Shown here: positions 42,581 through 53,996 of the stretch, piece after piece | How positions within the stretch are numbered: the stretch's first letter is position 1 | Layout of the letters: every line of letters begins with the position of its first letter | From: Phaseolus vulgaris | Lineage: Eukaryota; Streptophyta; Magnoliopsida; Fabales; Fabaceae | Direction: 5' to 3' | Length of the DNA stretch: 64,000 bases | Assembly (NCBI RefSeq): GCF_000499845.2 | Contig: NC_023758.2 | Location: 14,912,427-14,976,426, forward strand | The notes under the pieces: model-generated | Database searches by the model: none | Told to the model about the DNA's origin: nothing | Seen by the model: the letters and a program-made list of their open reading frames with translations, nothing else | Program-made: the position numbers and the translations under genes

Positions 42581-44364
42581 AACTAAAGCTTTGTGTTTAG
42601 AAATGTTTTACTTTTAAGAAAGAGGAGGGAAGCTAATGAAGGTAGTTTTCTAGGTAAGAGAGGTGATTCACAATGGACTACTTAAATACCAAGTCTTTGC
42701 CTTAGCCAAAAACTATCCCTCAAGACCTTCACACAAATCTTTCTTTAGGTAAATCACTTGAAACACAATGAGGATGTAGAAATCAAATTTTGAATGCAAG
42801 AAAACAATGCAAACTATTTAACAAACAAAACAAATAATCAAAGCTTTAAACAAGACTAAACAAAAGCAATAAACAAAACAATTGCTAAGCTAGAAAGTTC
42901 TAAACTAATCGGCCTTAGGTGAGGCTTCTTGGACACTTGGAGCCCTTGAAGACACATTCACCGTCTAATTGCGTAATTAAACAAGTAATTAACAGGAGTT
43001 AAGTAGAAAGAAATTAGATGAACTCCCTTTTGTTGATTTTTCTATTTGCACTTCTTTTTGTTGTCTCTTCTTGGTTGGGCCTTCCAATGTATGTGGTGTA
43101 TTTAGAAGGTGTTTTTTTCTGCCCCTTGCCTTTGTTCCTCTTGAAATTAGGTGATTAATTCTTCAATCCAGCACCTATTAAGCAAACTAGACTCCCCTCA
43201 AGTCAAATCCCACTCAATCAAGCACCAATTGATAATTAATTCCACCACCAAGCTTAGAGGTCAAAGAATTAAAGCAAGAAACAAATTAATTTGAAAAACA
43301 GTACCACACAAAAGGAATTAAATGTGACAACTAGAAAGAGTTCCAAAGAAAATAGACAAGCAAATAAAAGGTACTCAAAGAAAAGATGGCACACAAAATG
43401 GAACCTATAGAATAACACTAGATTTGATTTCAAAATAAAAAACAGCACCACTGAAATAATTGTTGTGGTCCAGAGAGCGTGATTTTCACTGATTTATGCT
43501 GAGCTGGCCTTTTATAATTTTCTTCTGAAAATTTATATGCAAATAAATCAAGATCTTAAAAAAATTCTGGCGTTGGTTTCACTCCAAACGCATGCACCAT
43601 TTGTTTTTAATAAATTTTCTAAAATCAGTGTTCAGTTACGTCAGTTGTAGCGTCAGGATTGCACACTGTTTTTATTTTCTATTGATTTTTTTGAACTGAT
43701 TCTTTTTTTTTACTTTTCCCTAACACCTCAATCTTGCAAAATCCAGAGGATCAGAATTTTCTTATGTGGGAAAATAATTTTCTTAAGCAAAACAGCCAGC
43801 ACAGAGTTATGCAAAACTGTAAATCTGAAAAAAAAAAAAAAAGATATACCAAAAGAAAAACACAATGGAATTGGTGAAATGGAATTTGTGTAGATCTAAA
43901 CACAAATATGAACTCAAGCTAAAAATAAAAAACACCAAAGGATAAAAAACACAGCAGATTCAGATCAAACATTTATACCAAAAACAAGAAAGAAATAAGC
44001 CAACCAAAGTACTACTATGATTTGATGACATTTTTGGAAGAAACATGACTAGACAAAACACATATAGATTCAGAAATTAAAAGACTCAAATGAACACAAT
44101 ATGAACCAATTAAAATTGCAATAAGGACTCAAATACCTAAAATAAAAAACAGCAACACAAACTATATGGAATCCTACCAAAAATTGCACAAAGATTGCTC
44201 AAGAACAATTGAACAAGATGCACCGATTGGAAATTCCAAACAGCACACCAATTCAAAACGAAAATTAAAACAGCAAGACAATATGGAATCAAGATGAACA
44301 ACTAGGAAATAAGAAGAACTCAAAAAGAAAATGACAAAGAGATACTCATCTTTGAAGAACCATA
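42581..44364 (-). other. Leader of the gypsy derivative
   Basis: 1.8 kb of A-rich (T-rich on the coding strand), stop-filled sequence between primer site and start codon. It is similar in character to the leader of the gypsy element at 15289-16597, which supports common ancestry. Confidence 0.6.
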
Positions 44365-44377
44365 GCTCATGATACCA
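44365..44377 (-). promoter_or_regulatory. Primer-binding site of the gypsy derivative
   Basis: The minus strand reads TGGTATCATGAGC two bases inside the 5' LTR. It is the initiator-Met primer motif with one extra T, so priming may be impaired or the variant tolerated. Confidence 0.75.
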
Positions 44378-44865
44378 AATGATGGATTTCCTATGAGCTC
44401 TTCTTGGATTTTTGTTGATGATGGTGCGAAAGCTTAATGGAGGAGATGGACAAGGTCCTCCTAAGAGGTGTGGTGACCTTGAAGGTGCATGAAGAGTGTG
44501 GAAATGGGGAGGTTCGACCAGCCCCTTTGAAGGTGGTGAAATGAAGATTAAAACCTAGAAGCTAGGCAAGGAGTAATGTATGGCACTAAATTGGCAGCAT
44601 AACAATACTCTATTCAATCTTGAAAAAACAAGGTGTAGGCTCCTCTTTTTATAGGCTAAAGAGGACCAGATTTGATGACCTAAATGCTACACAAATGTAA
44701 GCCAAATGAAATGTAAAGAAGTGGCACATGGAGGCACATGGAGCACATGGCACATGGGTGCACATGGCCCTCCAACTTACACATGGCCGAACTTGATTAG
44801 TGAAGGCTTCTAGAAACCTTTAGCTAATCAAGGTTAACTCCTCCGTAATTCTAATGTGCAGAAAA

Positions 44866-45560
44866 AATTGAGATTGTATTGTTTGTTCTAGATATATGCA
44901 GAAGGTTATTATTGTATAAAATACATTAGCGTACAGTTTGAATACCATGTAGGCAGAAGAGTGTAAAACCATTTGCGTACAGTTTGCGTACAGTTCGAAT
45001 ACCAGGGCCATCTCCGGCAGCTCGAAGGACAACAAGATCAACTGCAATATTTCAGAAACTGAGTTAAAGTTGGAAACTAAAATCTTTGTCCAAAGCAAAC
45101 ATTATTTAAATTGAGATTGTATTCTTTTTTCTAGATATATGCAGAAGGTTATTATTGTATAAAATACATTAGCGTACAGTTTGAATACCATGTAGGCAGA
45201 ATGTAAAACAATTTGCGTACAATTTGCATACAGTTTGCGTACAGTTTGAATACCAAGGCCATCTCAGGCAGCTCGAAGGATAACAAGATCAACTGTAATA
45301 TTTCAGAAACTGAGTTAAAGCTGGAAACAAAAATCTTTGTCCAAAGCAAGCATTATTTAAATTGAGATTGTATTCTTTGTTCTAGATATATGCAAAAGGT
45401 TATTATTGTATAAAATACATTAGCGTACATTTTGAATACCATGTAGGCAGAAGAGTGTAAAACAATTTGTGTACAATTTGCCTACAGGTTGAATATCAGG
45501 GTCATCTCAGGCAGCTCGAAGGACAACAAGATCAGCTTAAGTTACAGTCCATCAGAAGCC
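44866..45560 (+). repeat. About 245-bp tandem repeat, three copies, exon-like
   Basis: Copies start at ATTGAGATTGTATT near 44867, 45112 and 45360; the third is partial. Each holds GCGTACAGTTTGAATACC, then a stretch that on plus reads FEYQGHLRQLEGQQDQL and closes at a stop shortly after. It may be a captured exon amplified in tandem inside the MULE. I do not recognise the protein. Confidence 0.8.
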
Positions 45561-46827
45561 GCTTTTGGAAGCCATGAATGCTTTTGGAACTCACTCATTT
45601 CTAAACATATGTATTTTGAAAAACAATTATTATAGGACCAAATTGTGGTAACTCTTATGGATTCATTAGTGAAGAAAATCTGCTTGTGCTTTATTCTCTA
45701 ATGTATTACATATCTTTTGTATTACTTTTACATACTTTACCTTTTATATTATTATAACATCACAGTTTTCCTTCATTTATTTAGTCTTTGATGAGATTGG
45801 CCTCTACTTGCTCTGAATTTTCTTGTTGTGTTGTCCAAATCAGAGTTCTTAATTGTTCATGATACTAATCTGTTTGATTCTTAATTTCAATTGTATAATA
45901 CCTTTCAATCTCAAGTCCTTGGAGAAAAAACTTATATAGCGATTGCACATTTTTAAATGTTGTTTAAATTTTTCTGAGAATATCACTGCTTATCTTTTCT
46001 ATAAATATCTTCTAAACAACCAACGTATATGATGTACCCTCACATCACTTTTGTGAAATCTTCAATCAGGTTTCATTTACATATAATAAACTTGAGTTTA
46101 CAATGCAGTCTTGGCCCTAGGAATTGCAAATCAGTTAACCAACATAGTTTCAATTATGAAGTTTACTTCGCTCACTGCAACCATTGTGGAATTGTCCATT
46201 AGACCATTATGAGATGCATATCACCTTATTCAGACACAGGATAGCTGAACTTTATTGTCTCATAAAAAGTAAAAGCTTAAGATGTATACTAGATGCAGTA
46301 TTTAACATTAATGTTCAAGCTAAGCAAGTCTAACCCATGTTAGTTTATTCTGATACTGATTTCAAGAATGAATCTGCATCTTAATTTGGTTACACCATTC
46401 TTATTTTCCACAATGCCAACTTATTCAACCCCAAAATTATGCAGCACCACAAAACAAGAAAATAGTACATAACTTCTATGTCAACCACTTGCTAAAATTC
46501 ATTTTTCATTGATACAGATCTCAGGATACATATTACATACTAGACATAATCAACTCAACATACTAATACATATTACATTAATTCTTTCAATCATAATCAC
46601 AACCAAAACATACATTCAAACGTCACTCAAGGGAATTTTAAGAAAATAATCAACATAGCAAGGTTTATTACAACAACTACATACAACCCTACTAACAACA
46701 TCTTTATCCACTTTCTTGACATCTTCAAACGCTTTTCCAAGCTACAAATCTTGTTTCTTTGTCTAGCAATAGTTCCATCTTTGTCATCCCCAATGTCTTC
46801 AATGCACTTGCACCATCTAAAAAAAAG
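45561..46827. other. MULE interior without recognised gene
   Basis: AT-rich internal sequence of the Mutator-like element. No domain-bearing frame was found. Confidence 0.5.
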
Positions 46828-47133
46828 TGCACCACAGAATCCAACTAGGAGAGCAATCCTCGTATCAGAAACCCTAAATCAGAAATTTGAAATCCCCAAT
46901 TTGAATAACCTAAACCCTAATTCAGTATTCACTAAAGTAATGTAAGCACCATCCACATAAATTACACGTGTCTGCCACATAAGCACCACTTAACACCGTT
47001 TGGTGATATTTAACAGAAAGGACCATTTTGAATACATTTTAAAAAACTTAGGGACCAAATTGAATTTTTTAAAAACCACTGTACCAAATTGACTATTGGC
47101 TATAAATATAGGGACGAAAAAGATAATTAAACC
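46828..47133 (-). repeat. Right TIR of the MULE
   Basis: Inverted partner of 38921-39226. Its outer end reads GGTTTAATTATC on the minus strand and is followed directly by the TTATATAAT duplication. Confidence 0.92.
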
Positions 47134-47142
47134 TTATATAAT

Positions 47143-49445
47143 CTAAAATTTTATACATAAATCATATCAAGTGTATTTTTAACTTTAACCATATTTAAAA
47201 AATAGTAAATATTTTTAATTTATCACACAACTCATTTTTAACCCAGTTTATTTAAAATTATTGTAAAAAAAGTAATTTTAATTCTTCAACTTTATATATC
47301 ATTTTCTTAAATAAAACAAAAATTAAATTTTGATATTATAATTAAAATAAAAATTTTAATTATATATTTTTATTTTCAAAAATATTAATTGTAATTTTTT
47401 TTGAAAAAAAAAAAATCAACTGAACCGAATTGACAATTTTAATTGAGAGAGAAATTGTCAATCTCATATCCAATTTTATTTAAACTTAAGTTGTCAATCT
47501 AATTAGAAACTTTAATTAAAAATAAAAAGTTTGCATATTAATAAATTTAATTGATGCCTACAATATTTACAACTTTGAAAAAAAAATACTTTTTTATAAT
47601 TTTTATCCATTTGAAAAAAAACTAAACCATTTGGTCACATTTCCCCTGACCACGAGGCTGCTGAACAAGTTGGAAACCAAGATGCACTTCATCAATTTTC
47701 TGGCTCATGATGCACACCAAGTTGGATATTAATTAACACTACTTTTTAAGGCCAGTCCTTTAAAAGGATTAAAAAATATTTGTATTTAAAAAAAACTAAT
47801 TTCTGTAATTTCTTTAAAGACTAAAAAACAAATGTGTAAAATTGAGACTTCCGTGACACCATAAATATCAATATTTTATTAAAAAGGTGGAGGGATTTGG
47901 CATAATTTATGCAGAATTTGCTGCATAATATGCAGAAGTAAATATCAAACATATTTTATCTTTTATATTATAAAGTAGAAATAAGTTTAAGGGACCCAAT
48001 CAAACTGTGATTGTTTGTGTTTTCCTCTTGACAAGAGAAGATCCAAGCAATAAGCTAGCAGTGATAAATTATAGTAGTTGAAAGAACATTAACAAGAATA
48101 GTCATATTACCTGCAACAAACCTATGATTATATGTACTGTTTCAGGTCCTTCACGAACAGAAACAAGAATAGACTGCTAAAAGGTTTAACACTCAAAGAA
48201 ACAAAGAAACAAGCCAAATAAGAACAGTTAAAAAATACAACTTCATAAGATGTTATACCCTCATAATAAAGCTCACCTTTCTAGTTCTTTTTAATCCTTT
48301 GAGGAACTCCACACATACAAAGTAATAATCCTTATTAGTAATACCAACGAATTGTATTAGTAATACCAAAAACCAGAAAGTGATAATGTTGTGATATAGG
48401 AGGATGAAGCCTCAAGAACTAAAGACACAACAACCAAAAGTTAAGGTAAAAAGAAATAAAGATCAAGAGACATACAAAACATACCAATGTCTCTATTGAT
48501 CTAACAAAAAAAAACCCTAAAAAGACCATAACCAGAACACCACAAAGAAGCTAGGAAAACTACTTGATCCCAAGTGAAGTATCCCGAAAGAAAAAGAAAG
48601 AACACCAAAACCTTTTGACTTCTCTGCTAGAACCAAATCCTCTAAAATTAACATAGAGGAACTGCTGAAGATTCTTGGAACAAGGCCAATATTCACTGAA
48701 AACACCAAACAAATTATTCCAGAGAAAGGGAACTGCTGAGCAACATTAGAACAAATGAGAACCAATGTAACAGCTAAATCTGCGCATCATGCAGTATTAA
48801 GGACTCGAGAAGGCGGATATGCATTTTCAAATTTGACAAATAAAAACTTTCTCAAAAAGGGTAGTAGAAGGAAAAACAGCTAGCTGGAATGACGAAAACA
48901 ACCACAGAAAATTGTACCCCAAAACTAAGCAGTAAAAAAGGAGAGTGTGCGAGAAAGTTATCTTCAATGGTGAGTAATGACATGTTACAATAAGACAGCA
49001 CTAATTGCCATCCTTAAGAAACGGTGCAAATCCTAAACAAAAAGAAATTATGAAAAAATAATTAAAGATGGAAATCACTACAGATTAACTAAGATACTCT
49101 AAAATATTCCAAGTCATCATAATCATGTTATAAAATATTTTAATACAAATAAGGCTGGCTTCTAGAGTGACAAGACAGTAAATACTCAATAGTGTCAACA
49201 TATATTTGCTCTCTAGCTTCATTGAGTCCATGTCACATGCCAGATGGGCGTGATATTACACTTATACACATAACCAAGCTTGAAATTTACTTATATCCAA
49301 ACCAATCAACTTGTGCCTAAATTATTAACTGCAATATAAACATCAATATAATTTTCTTAAAAGAGGAAAAAGAGAACCACGCATCTTCACATTCAGTCAT
49401 AGGTGGTTGATAATATCAACAGCTTGGACCAAATAGTAAATTTAC
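47143..49445. other. AT-rich spacer with a dispersed repeat
   Basis: No supported gene. The segment at about 47405-47630 is an inverted relative of 10798-11045. A minus-strand frame at 48517-48765 is hydrophobic with no family resemblance. Undetected exons of the adjacent MINIYO relic are possible but not seen. Confidence 0.5.
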
Positions 49446-49801
49446 CTAAGTGACAACACGAGCTCAGGTTCTGGACCCAGTGCAAAAGCCCAAACAGCAT
49501 TATCAAGCAAAGATGACAGGAGAAGCAATGCAAGGGCCCTTTGTTCAGGAATCTAAAAAAATTGGCAAATGTTACATTACTAAAGGGTAAATATTATAAA
49601 TTTTCTTTATCCAATATCCAATTGTGAAGCCATCAACTGTTCCAAATTCAGACATCCAAAGTACTGCTGCATCCAACTGAAATTTACGTCACTTACAACA
49701 AATAACATACCACACTTCTAGTGAGTGTCACTGCTTCTTCAATTGTAACCAGCACCAGGGTCTCCCTCAGTCCGCAGATAGTCGCGTTCAGTGACATTAT
49801 C
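49446..49801 (-). pseudogene. IYO: MINIYO / RPAP1-like two-exon relic
   Basis: Two minus-strand blocks match consecutive parts of the plant homologue of RNA polymerase II-associated protein 1 (Arabidopsis MINIYO), which links Pol II to transcription elongation and cell differentiation. Block 49801-49712 reads NVTERDYLRTEGDPGAGY, then, after a 2-nt loss, IEEAVTLTRSV before a GT donor. Block 49552-49446 reads IPEQRALALLLLSSLLDNA joined to VWAFALGPEPELVLSLR before another GT donor. In family members a linker of some 25 residues separates LDKAL-type and VWAFALGPEPEL segments; here it is missing, so the exon is internally deleted. No other exons were found. It is an isolated dead fragment. Assignment rests on remembered motif similarity. 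Confidence 0.72.
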
Positions 49802-50707
49802 TGTATCATAACAGAGAATTGTCACGTAGAAAATTAAAAATTTATATGTTAATCTCCAGCCTATTTCCAGAATAAACATGATATCAATGAATATAGTATA
49901 AATCTACGATTTTATGGATATCAATACTATTAAAGAAAAAGAAAGAATAGACTAAATTCATTTTATGATATTGAACACATTAAATTATGTTTATATAGAA
50001 AAACAAATATACAAATTAAGTTCATTACATAAATATGAAATATCTAACTATATCTAATAATATATATAATATCTAATAATATCTAACCAATACTAACAGA
50101 AATATAAAATTTTCCAAACATCCATGAATATTCAAATCTATATTCACACCTCCATTCTGTTTTATGCAAATGCTAACAACTAATATGCCTAACATGAAGC
50201 AACTGATTGAATCTGTGAACTTGAAAACATTTGGAAGCTTCAATAAGAACCATATTGTAATTTCTAGTACAATTTGGGGAGGGGGGTTTTAATATGCTCA
50301 GCCCAATGCTCTCACAGACCATAATTTAGCAGCACCATTGATGTTAATGTTTCCTGTATTTAGTATTTACCAGCAATATATTGCCTAGATCATACATATG
50401 GAAATGGTAACATGTTGATAAAGATTACATTTGGAAATATAATCACTAACTTTACAAAATCTCTCTATAGAAGCCAGCTAAATTAAAGGCAAATATTAGA
50501 TAAAATGTTTTTCATTTCAACCCCAAGGTAATTTTCCTCCTCAAATGAAGCAAGATCATGCAATTGTACTAAAATTAGATTCTCAAACTATAGAGAGGGG
50601 AAAAATGAGAGGGTGTGAAAATTTATTATAGAAGAAAATTTAAATAGTTAGTTGTTAACAACTGTTATGGGAAGACTGAGACTTTCTTTTAGGAAGCCTG
50701 TATATTC
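49802..50707. other. AT-rich spacer
   Basis: No gene recognised. It includes TA-rich tracts near 50040-50100. Confidence 0.5.
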
Positions 50708-52330
50708 TTTTTTTTTTTATCAGCAAAGAATTAAGTTAAATTAAGGGGATACAAAAGGGGTATCCCAACCCTTTACATAACCCAAACCCTGTTTTTTAGG
50801 ACCTCCAAGAGGCATCCCAAAACAGGAGGGAAAAAAGATATATCATAAAAACAGCCCCAAACTACTACTATTGTAATGCTGGACTGCTTCAAAACACTAA
50901 ACATCAATTTCACACCACCATAACACCATTAGGTCCTCCCACCAGTTTGACTACTACTTGAAGAGTGACTTTCCGCAACCTCCACACCCAATGGCTAGTG
51001 CTGCCTCTCTCAACCTACTATAACAGCGAACATAAATTACCCCCTGCCAAGTTCTTCAGTTTTATACATAAACCTCCAACAGCTTCAATTAGGCTTTCTG
51101 GAAAACCCGGCGATGTGCCTACCACGGCGATTTCCGGTTATCTGATCTTCTGTTCTTCAAGTACGGCGATACCTTCGGCGACCACCGACTACGCACGCAT
51201 GGAGAACGCCACTTTATCGTCCGACGATCATGTTGGCCTTCCACGTATCCTCATCCACATCGCCCCTCACTTCCAATATCTGAACTTCTGTTCTTCAAAA
51301 ACGGCGATGATGCATAACTTCGGCGACCACCGACTACGCACGCACGGAGATCGCCGCTTCATCGACCGGCGATCATGTTGGCCTTCTCAACTACGCTCCT
51401 TTCTCTTGACCATACACCTGCAGCTCAGCCCGTAACTCATCAACATCGCCCCTCACTTCCAATATCTGATCTTCTGTTCTTCAACTGTTATAAGTGTTTA
51501 CCATGGTGGCAACAATCTGAACCACCAAAACAGAACCAGACATATACTTTTGACCTCCAACACGAACCAGATTTAGGCACCTACATGTTCGGATCAAACT
51601 TGGTACCCAAAACCTCCTGATCACATCACCCTGAAACCATCTCCTCTCCTTTTAGAAGCTCCCACACCAACCTCAGTCTATATAGTGGTGCCCTTCTATT
51701 TTATACTTTTAATACAAACAAACGGGTTAAGTAACCAATCCTCAAACGAATATGAATGGAAAGCAGCTTTATGCTTCATCCACAACCAAGACTTGAGTTG
51801 TGCCATCTGGAGAATCTCTTCAGCATCAACAACTTGTTGTTTAAACAAAATTGAGTTTCTCTGATCCCAAATACACCTCACGATAGCGGCCCAAATTCCT
51901 TTGAGGACCAAATTTAGCTTACTACTGCTTTGGGCTACGTGGAAACTCACAAAGTGGTCCTTAAGGTCGTTGTGTTGGACTAACGTGATACCTAACCATT
52001 TGAGGCATAGAGACCACACCTGTTGTGCATACACACATTCTAAGAACTAGTGCTTGCAAGATTCCTCATTATCTTCACATAGCACACAAACTACAGAACT
52101 CATCTGAACACCTCTTCTACTCAGCGCCTCCCTAGTTGGGATCCTATTTACAAGCACCCTCCAAGTTGTTGAGAAAACAGTGGGAAACGCTTTTGCTCTC
52201 CATAAAGACTCGAAAGCTGCATGATACGTGCCTCCGTTTCCATTAGACAAGGTATTGTAAGCTGCATTGACTAAGTATGTCTCCAGATCCTCTGTCCCCC
52301 AGACTCGGATATCATTCTTGGCTTGCTTTG
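50708..52330 (-). mobile_element. 5'-truncated LINE (L1-type non-LTR retrotransposon)
   Basis: The minus strand ends in a poly(A) tail (T run at 50708-50718) preceded by a long 3' untranslated part. The coding end, about 52330-51696, is the zinc-binding C-terminus of plant LINE reverse transcriptase (zf-RVT): LETYLVNAAYNTLSNGNGG, HAAFESLWRAKAFPTVFSTTW, NRIPTREALSRRG, CVLCEDNEESCKH, then, after a TAG at 52047-52049, FLECVYAQQVW. The RT core itself is absent, which is normal for 5'-truncated insertions. I could not define the target duplication. Confidence 0.85.
51100..51500 (+). repeat. GC-rich internal repeats in the LINE 3' region
   Basis: Three imperfect copies of a block around TTCTGTTCTTCAA (near 51147, 51287 and 51473), two with ATCGCCCCTCACTTCCAATA before it and GGCGACCACCGACTACGCACGC after it. 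The base composition is much richer in GC than the surroundings. An open plus frame (50965-51435) crosses it but repeats with it and has no domain. Confidence 0.75.
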
Positions 52331-53069
52331 CATCAGCCCTTGCAAGATATTCGACAAAGTTTAGGGTAGATGAGGAAGAGGATTGTTGTTTTGTAATAGG
52401 GAATGCCTCGTGTGAAAGGAACTATTTTCCTTTGTAAACCTTGGTTTGGATGTTTTCTAAGAAGTAATACACTTTGGAGGGACTGCCCCTACAATTTCTT
52501 TTCTTTGTTTGACCTTTTTGTGAAAGCTCCTAAGAAATTTGGTTCGACCTGCCAGATCTTTGAGTAACATAATGAAGAGTAGAGTGAGTGCTTTGGAGAA
52601 ATGGGCCAGCGAATAGTGGAAGAATATTGCAGACTTGAGAACAGACATGACTCGGGTAAAAGAAAGCATACACGACATGAGAGAAATAAAGGAACTCCTT
52701 AACTCCTTACATTAATCTGAATTTGTATTTACCCCCATTAGATGCAAAGATTCTGAAATTAACAGTGTTGATGTTATTTGCTTCAACATTAGGCTGTCGT
52801 TGAGTTTATATCTTGGTGCATATTCTCTGACCACCTGAAAGATGCAACTTTATACATTACATCCAGGACTAGCCAAGATTATATATTTAAAAATAGTGTT
52901 ATTCTTCCTTGACACATGTTATCTGATGCAAATAGGTAGCTAAGACCATTTCAAAGTTACTAAATCAAATTCTCTAAGCAGTCAAGCTAAGACCATTTCA
53001 AAGTTATGAGAGTTTTATGTTAGTTTTCAGTCTATATTGCTCTCTCTATCCATCTCCCTTTTTTTCTTG
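52331..53069. other. Spacer with a possible coiled-coil gene scrap
   Basis: At about 52565-52710 the plus strand reads MKSRVSALEKWASE, a stop, then NIADLRTDMTRVKESIHDM, which resembles the coiled-coil start of some gypsy gag proteins. No other domain is present. Confidence 0.35.
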
Positions 53070-53078
53070 TTTTGTATA

Positions 53079-53365
53079 GATTGTTTCTTCATGCATCTCC
53101 ATATGATCTTCTGTCACTCTCATACAAAATATGAAAATATCTTTTTATCTTTCTTGTGCCACTTTCATAGAGTAGCTTCTGGATTATATAATTCGGATAC
53201 ACATTTGAAAAAAGACTTTCGGATTACATAATCCGGAAGCTAATTATGAATTTGAAAAAAAGACGTTTGGATTATGTAATTCGGCATATTACAGAGGGAT
53301 ACTTTTGGAAAAACGAAATTTATGGAGGTGAGAGAAGAAATATGGAGTTGCAGGAAGAAACAGTC
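53079..53365. mobile_element. Mutator-type MITE, copy 1
   Basis: 287-bp element with inverted ends (GATTGTTTCTTC... and ...GAAGAAACAGTC) flanked by a perfect 9-bp duplication TTTTGTATA (53070-53078, 53366-53374). The interior holds several near-palindromes of the form GGATTACATAATCCG. It has no coding capacity. Confidence 0.9.
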
Positions 53366-53486
53366 TTTTGTATATGTAGCTAAGATCTTGTTTATGCTTA
53401 TAGTAAGCTGGCCATGGGAGTGGGCTAGGGCCAGCCCATTTGATAAGTGGGTTAAATTAAATCAGTGTTTTTTTAAACTAGACTGG

Positions 53487-53854
53487 GGTTGTGTCTTCCT
53501 GCACCTCCATATATTCTTCTCTCACCTTCATAAATTTTCATATTTCCAAAAATACCCCTCTGTAATATTTCGGATTACGTAATCTGGAAGTCTTTTTTCA
53601 AATTCGTAATTAGCTCCCGGATTACCTAATCCAGAAGCCTTTTTTCAGATGCATGATTAGTTTCCAGATTATGTAATCTGGAAGTCTTTTTTAACATCCA
53701 GATTACATAATCCGAAAGTCTTTTTTCAAATGCGTGTTCGGATTACATAGTTCAAAAGCTACTCTATGGGGTTGCACAAGAAGGATAAAAAGGTATTCTC
53801 ACGTTGTGTATGGGGGTGGCAGAAGAACCTATGGAGGTGCAAGAAGAAACAGTT
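53487..53854. mobile_element. Mutator-type MITE, copy 2 (inverted relative to copy 1)
   Basis: About 368 bp with the same TIR family (CTTCCTGCACCTCCATA) and the same GGATTA-TAATCC near-palindromes, in opposite orientation to copy 1. The probable target duplication is imperfect: CTAGACTGG (53478-53486) and CTGGATTGG (53855-53863). Confidence 0.82.
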
Positions 53855-53996
53855 CTGGATTGGTTCATGAGCTAGGCCTTGTCATTTGGGATAGCTTCTT
53901 CCTGCACCTCCATGGCTTCTTTTGGCACCCTCATACCAAAAGCACATTTACTATTATACCCTTCACTAAAAAAATATTAAAAAAACAAAATATAAC

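Larger units (their letters stand above)
39888..44860 (-). mobile_element. Internally deleted gypsy derivative (non-autonomous LTR element)
   Basis: About 5 kb in minus orientation, nested in the MULE. LTRs are at 39888-40385 (498 bp, 3') and 44380-44860 (481 bp, 5'); on the minus strand they start TGCACATTAG and end CCATCA. The 17-bp length difference comes from a GCACATGG-type internal repeat. A TATA-like CCTATAAAAAGAGG reads on the minus strand in both. A Met-like primer site abuts the 5' LTR. The internal part encodes one chimeric frame (41027-42580) and a minisatellite; RT and RNase H are absent. I see no clear 5-bp duplication (ATTCC against GAAAA). Confidence 0.88.
38921..47133. mobile_element. 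Long-TIR Mutator-like element, non-autonomous, hosting an LTR element
   Basis: Inverted terminal repeats of roughly 306 bp (38921-39226 and 46828-47133) start GGTTTAATTACC on the left and are flanked by a perfect 9-bp duplication TTATATAAT (38912-38920 and 47134-47142). Long TIRs with 9-bp duplications define Mutator-like elements. After removing the nested LTR element (39888-44860) about 3.2 kb of own sequence remains, with no transposase. The left arm has GC-rich CGATTATGTGGTGCG-type repeats, and the right arm has a triplicated exon-like block (44866-45560). It may have captured gene fragments (Pack-MULE type). Confidence 0.93.

Noticed and set aside
48517..48765. Hydrophobic 82-codon minus frame
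   Set aside because: Phe/Ser/Leu-rich translation of A-rich DNA with no neighbours or family resemblance.
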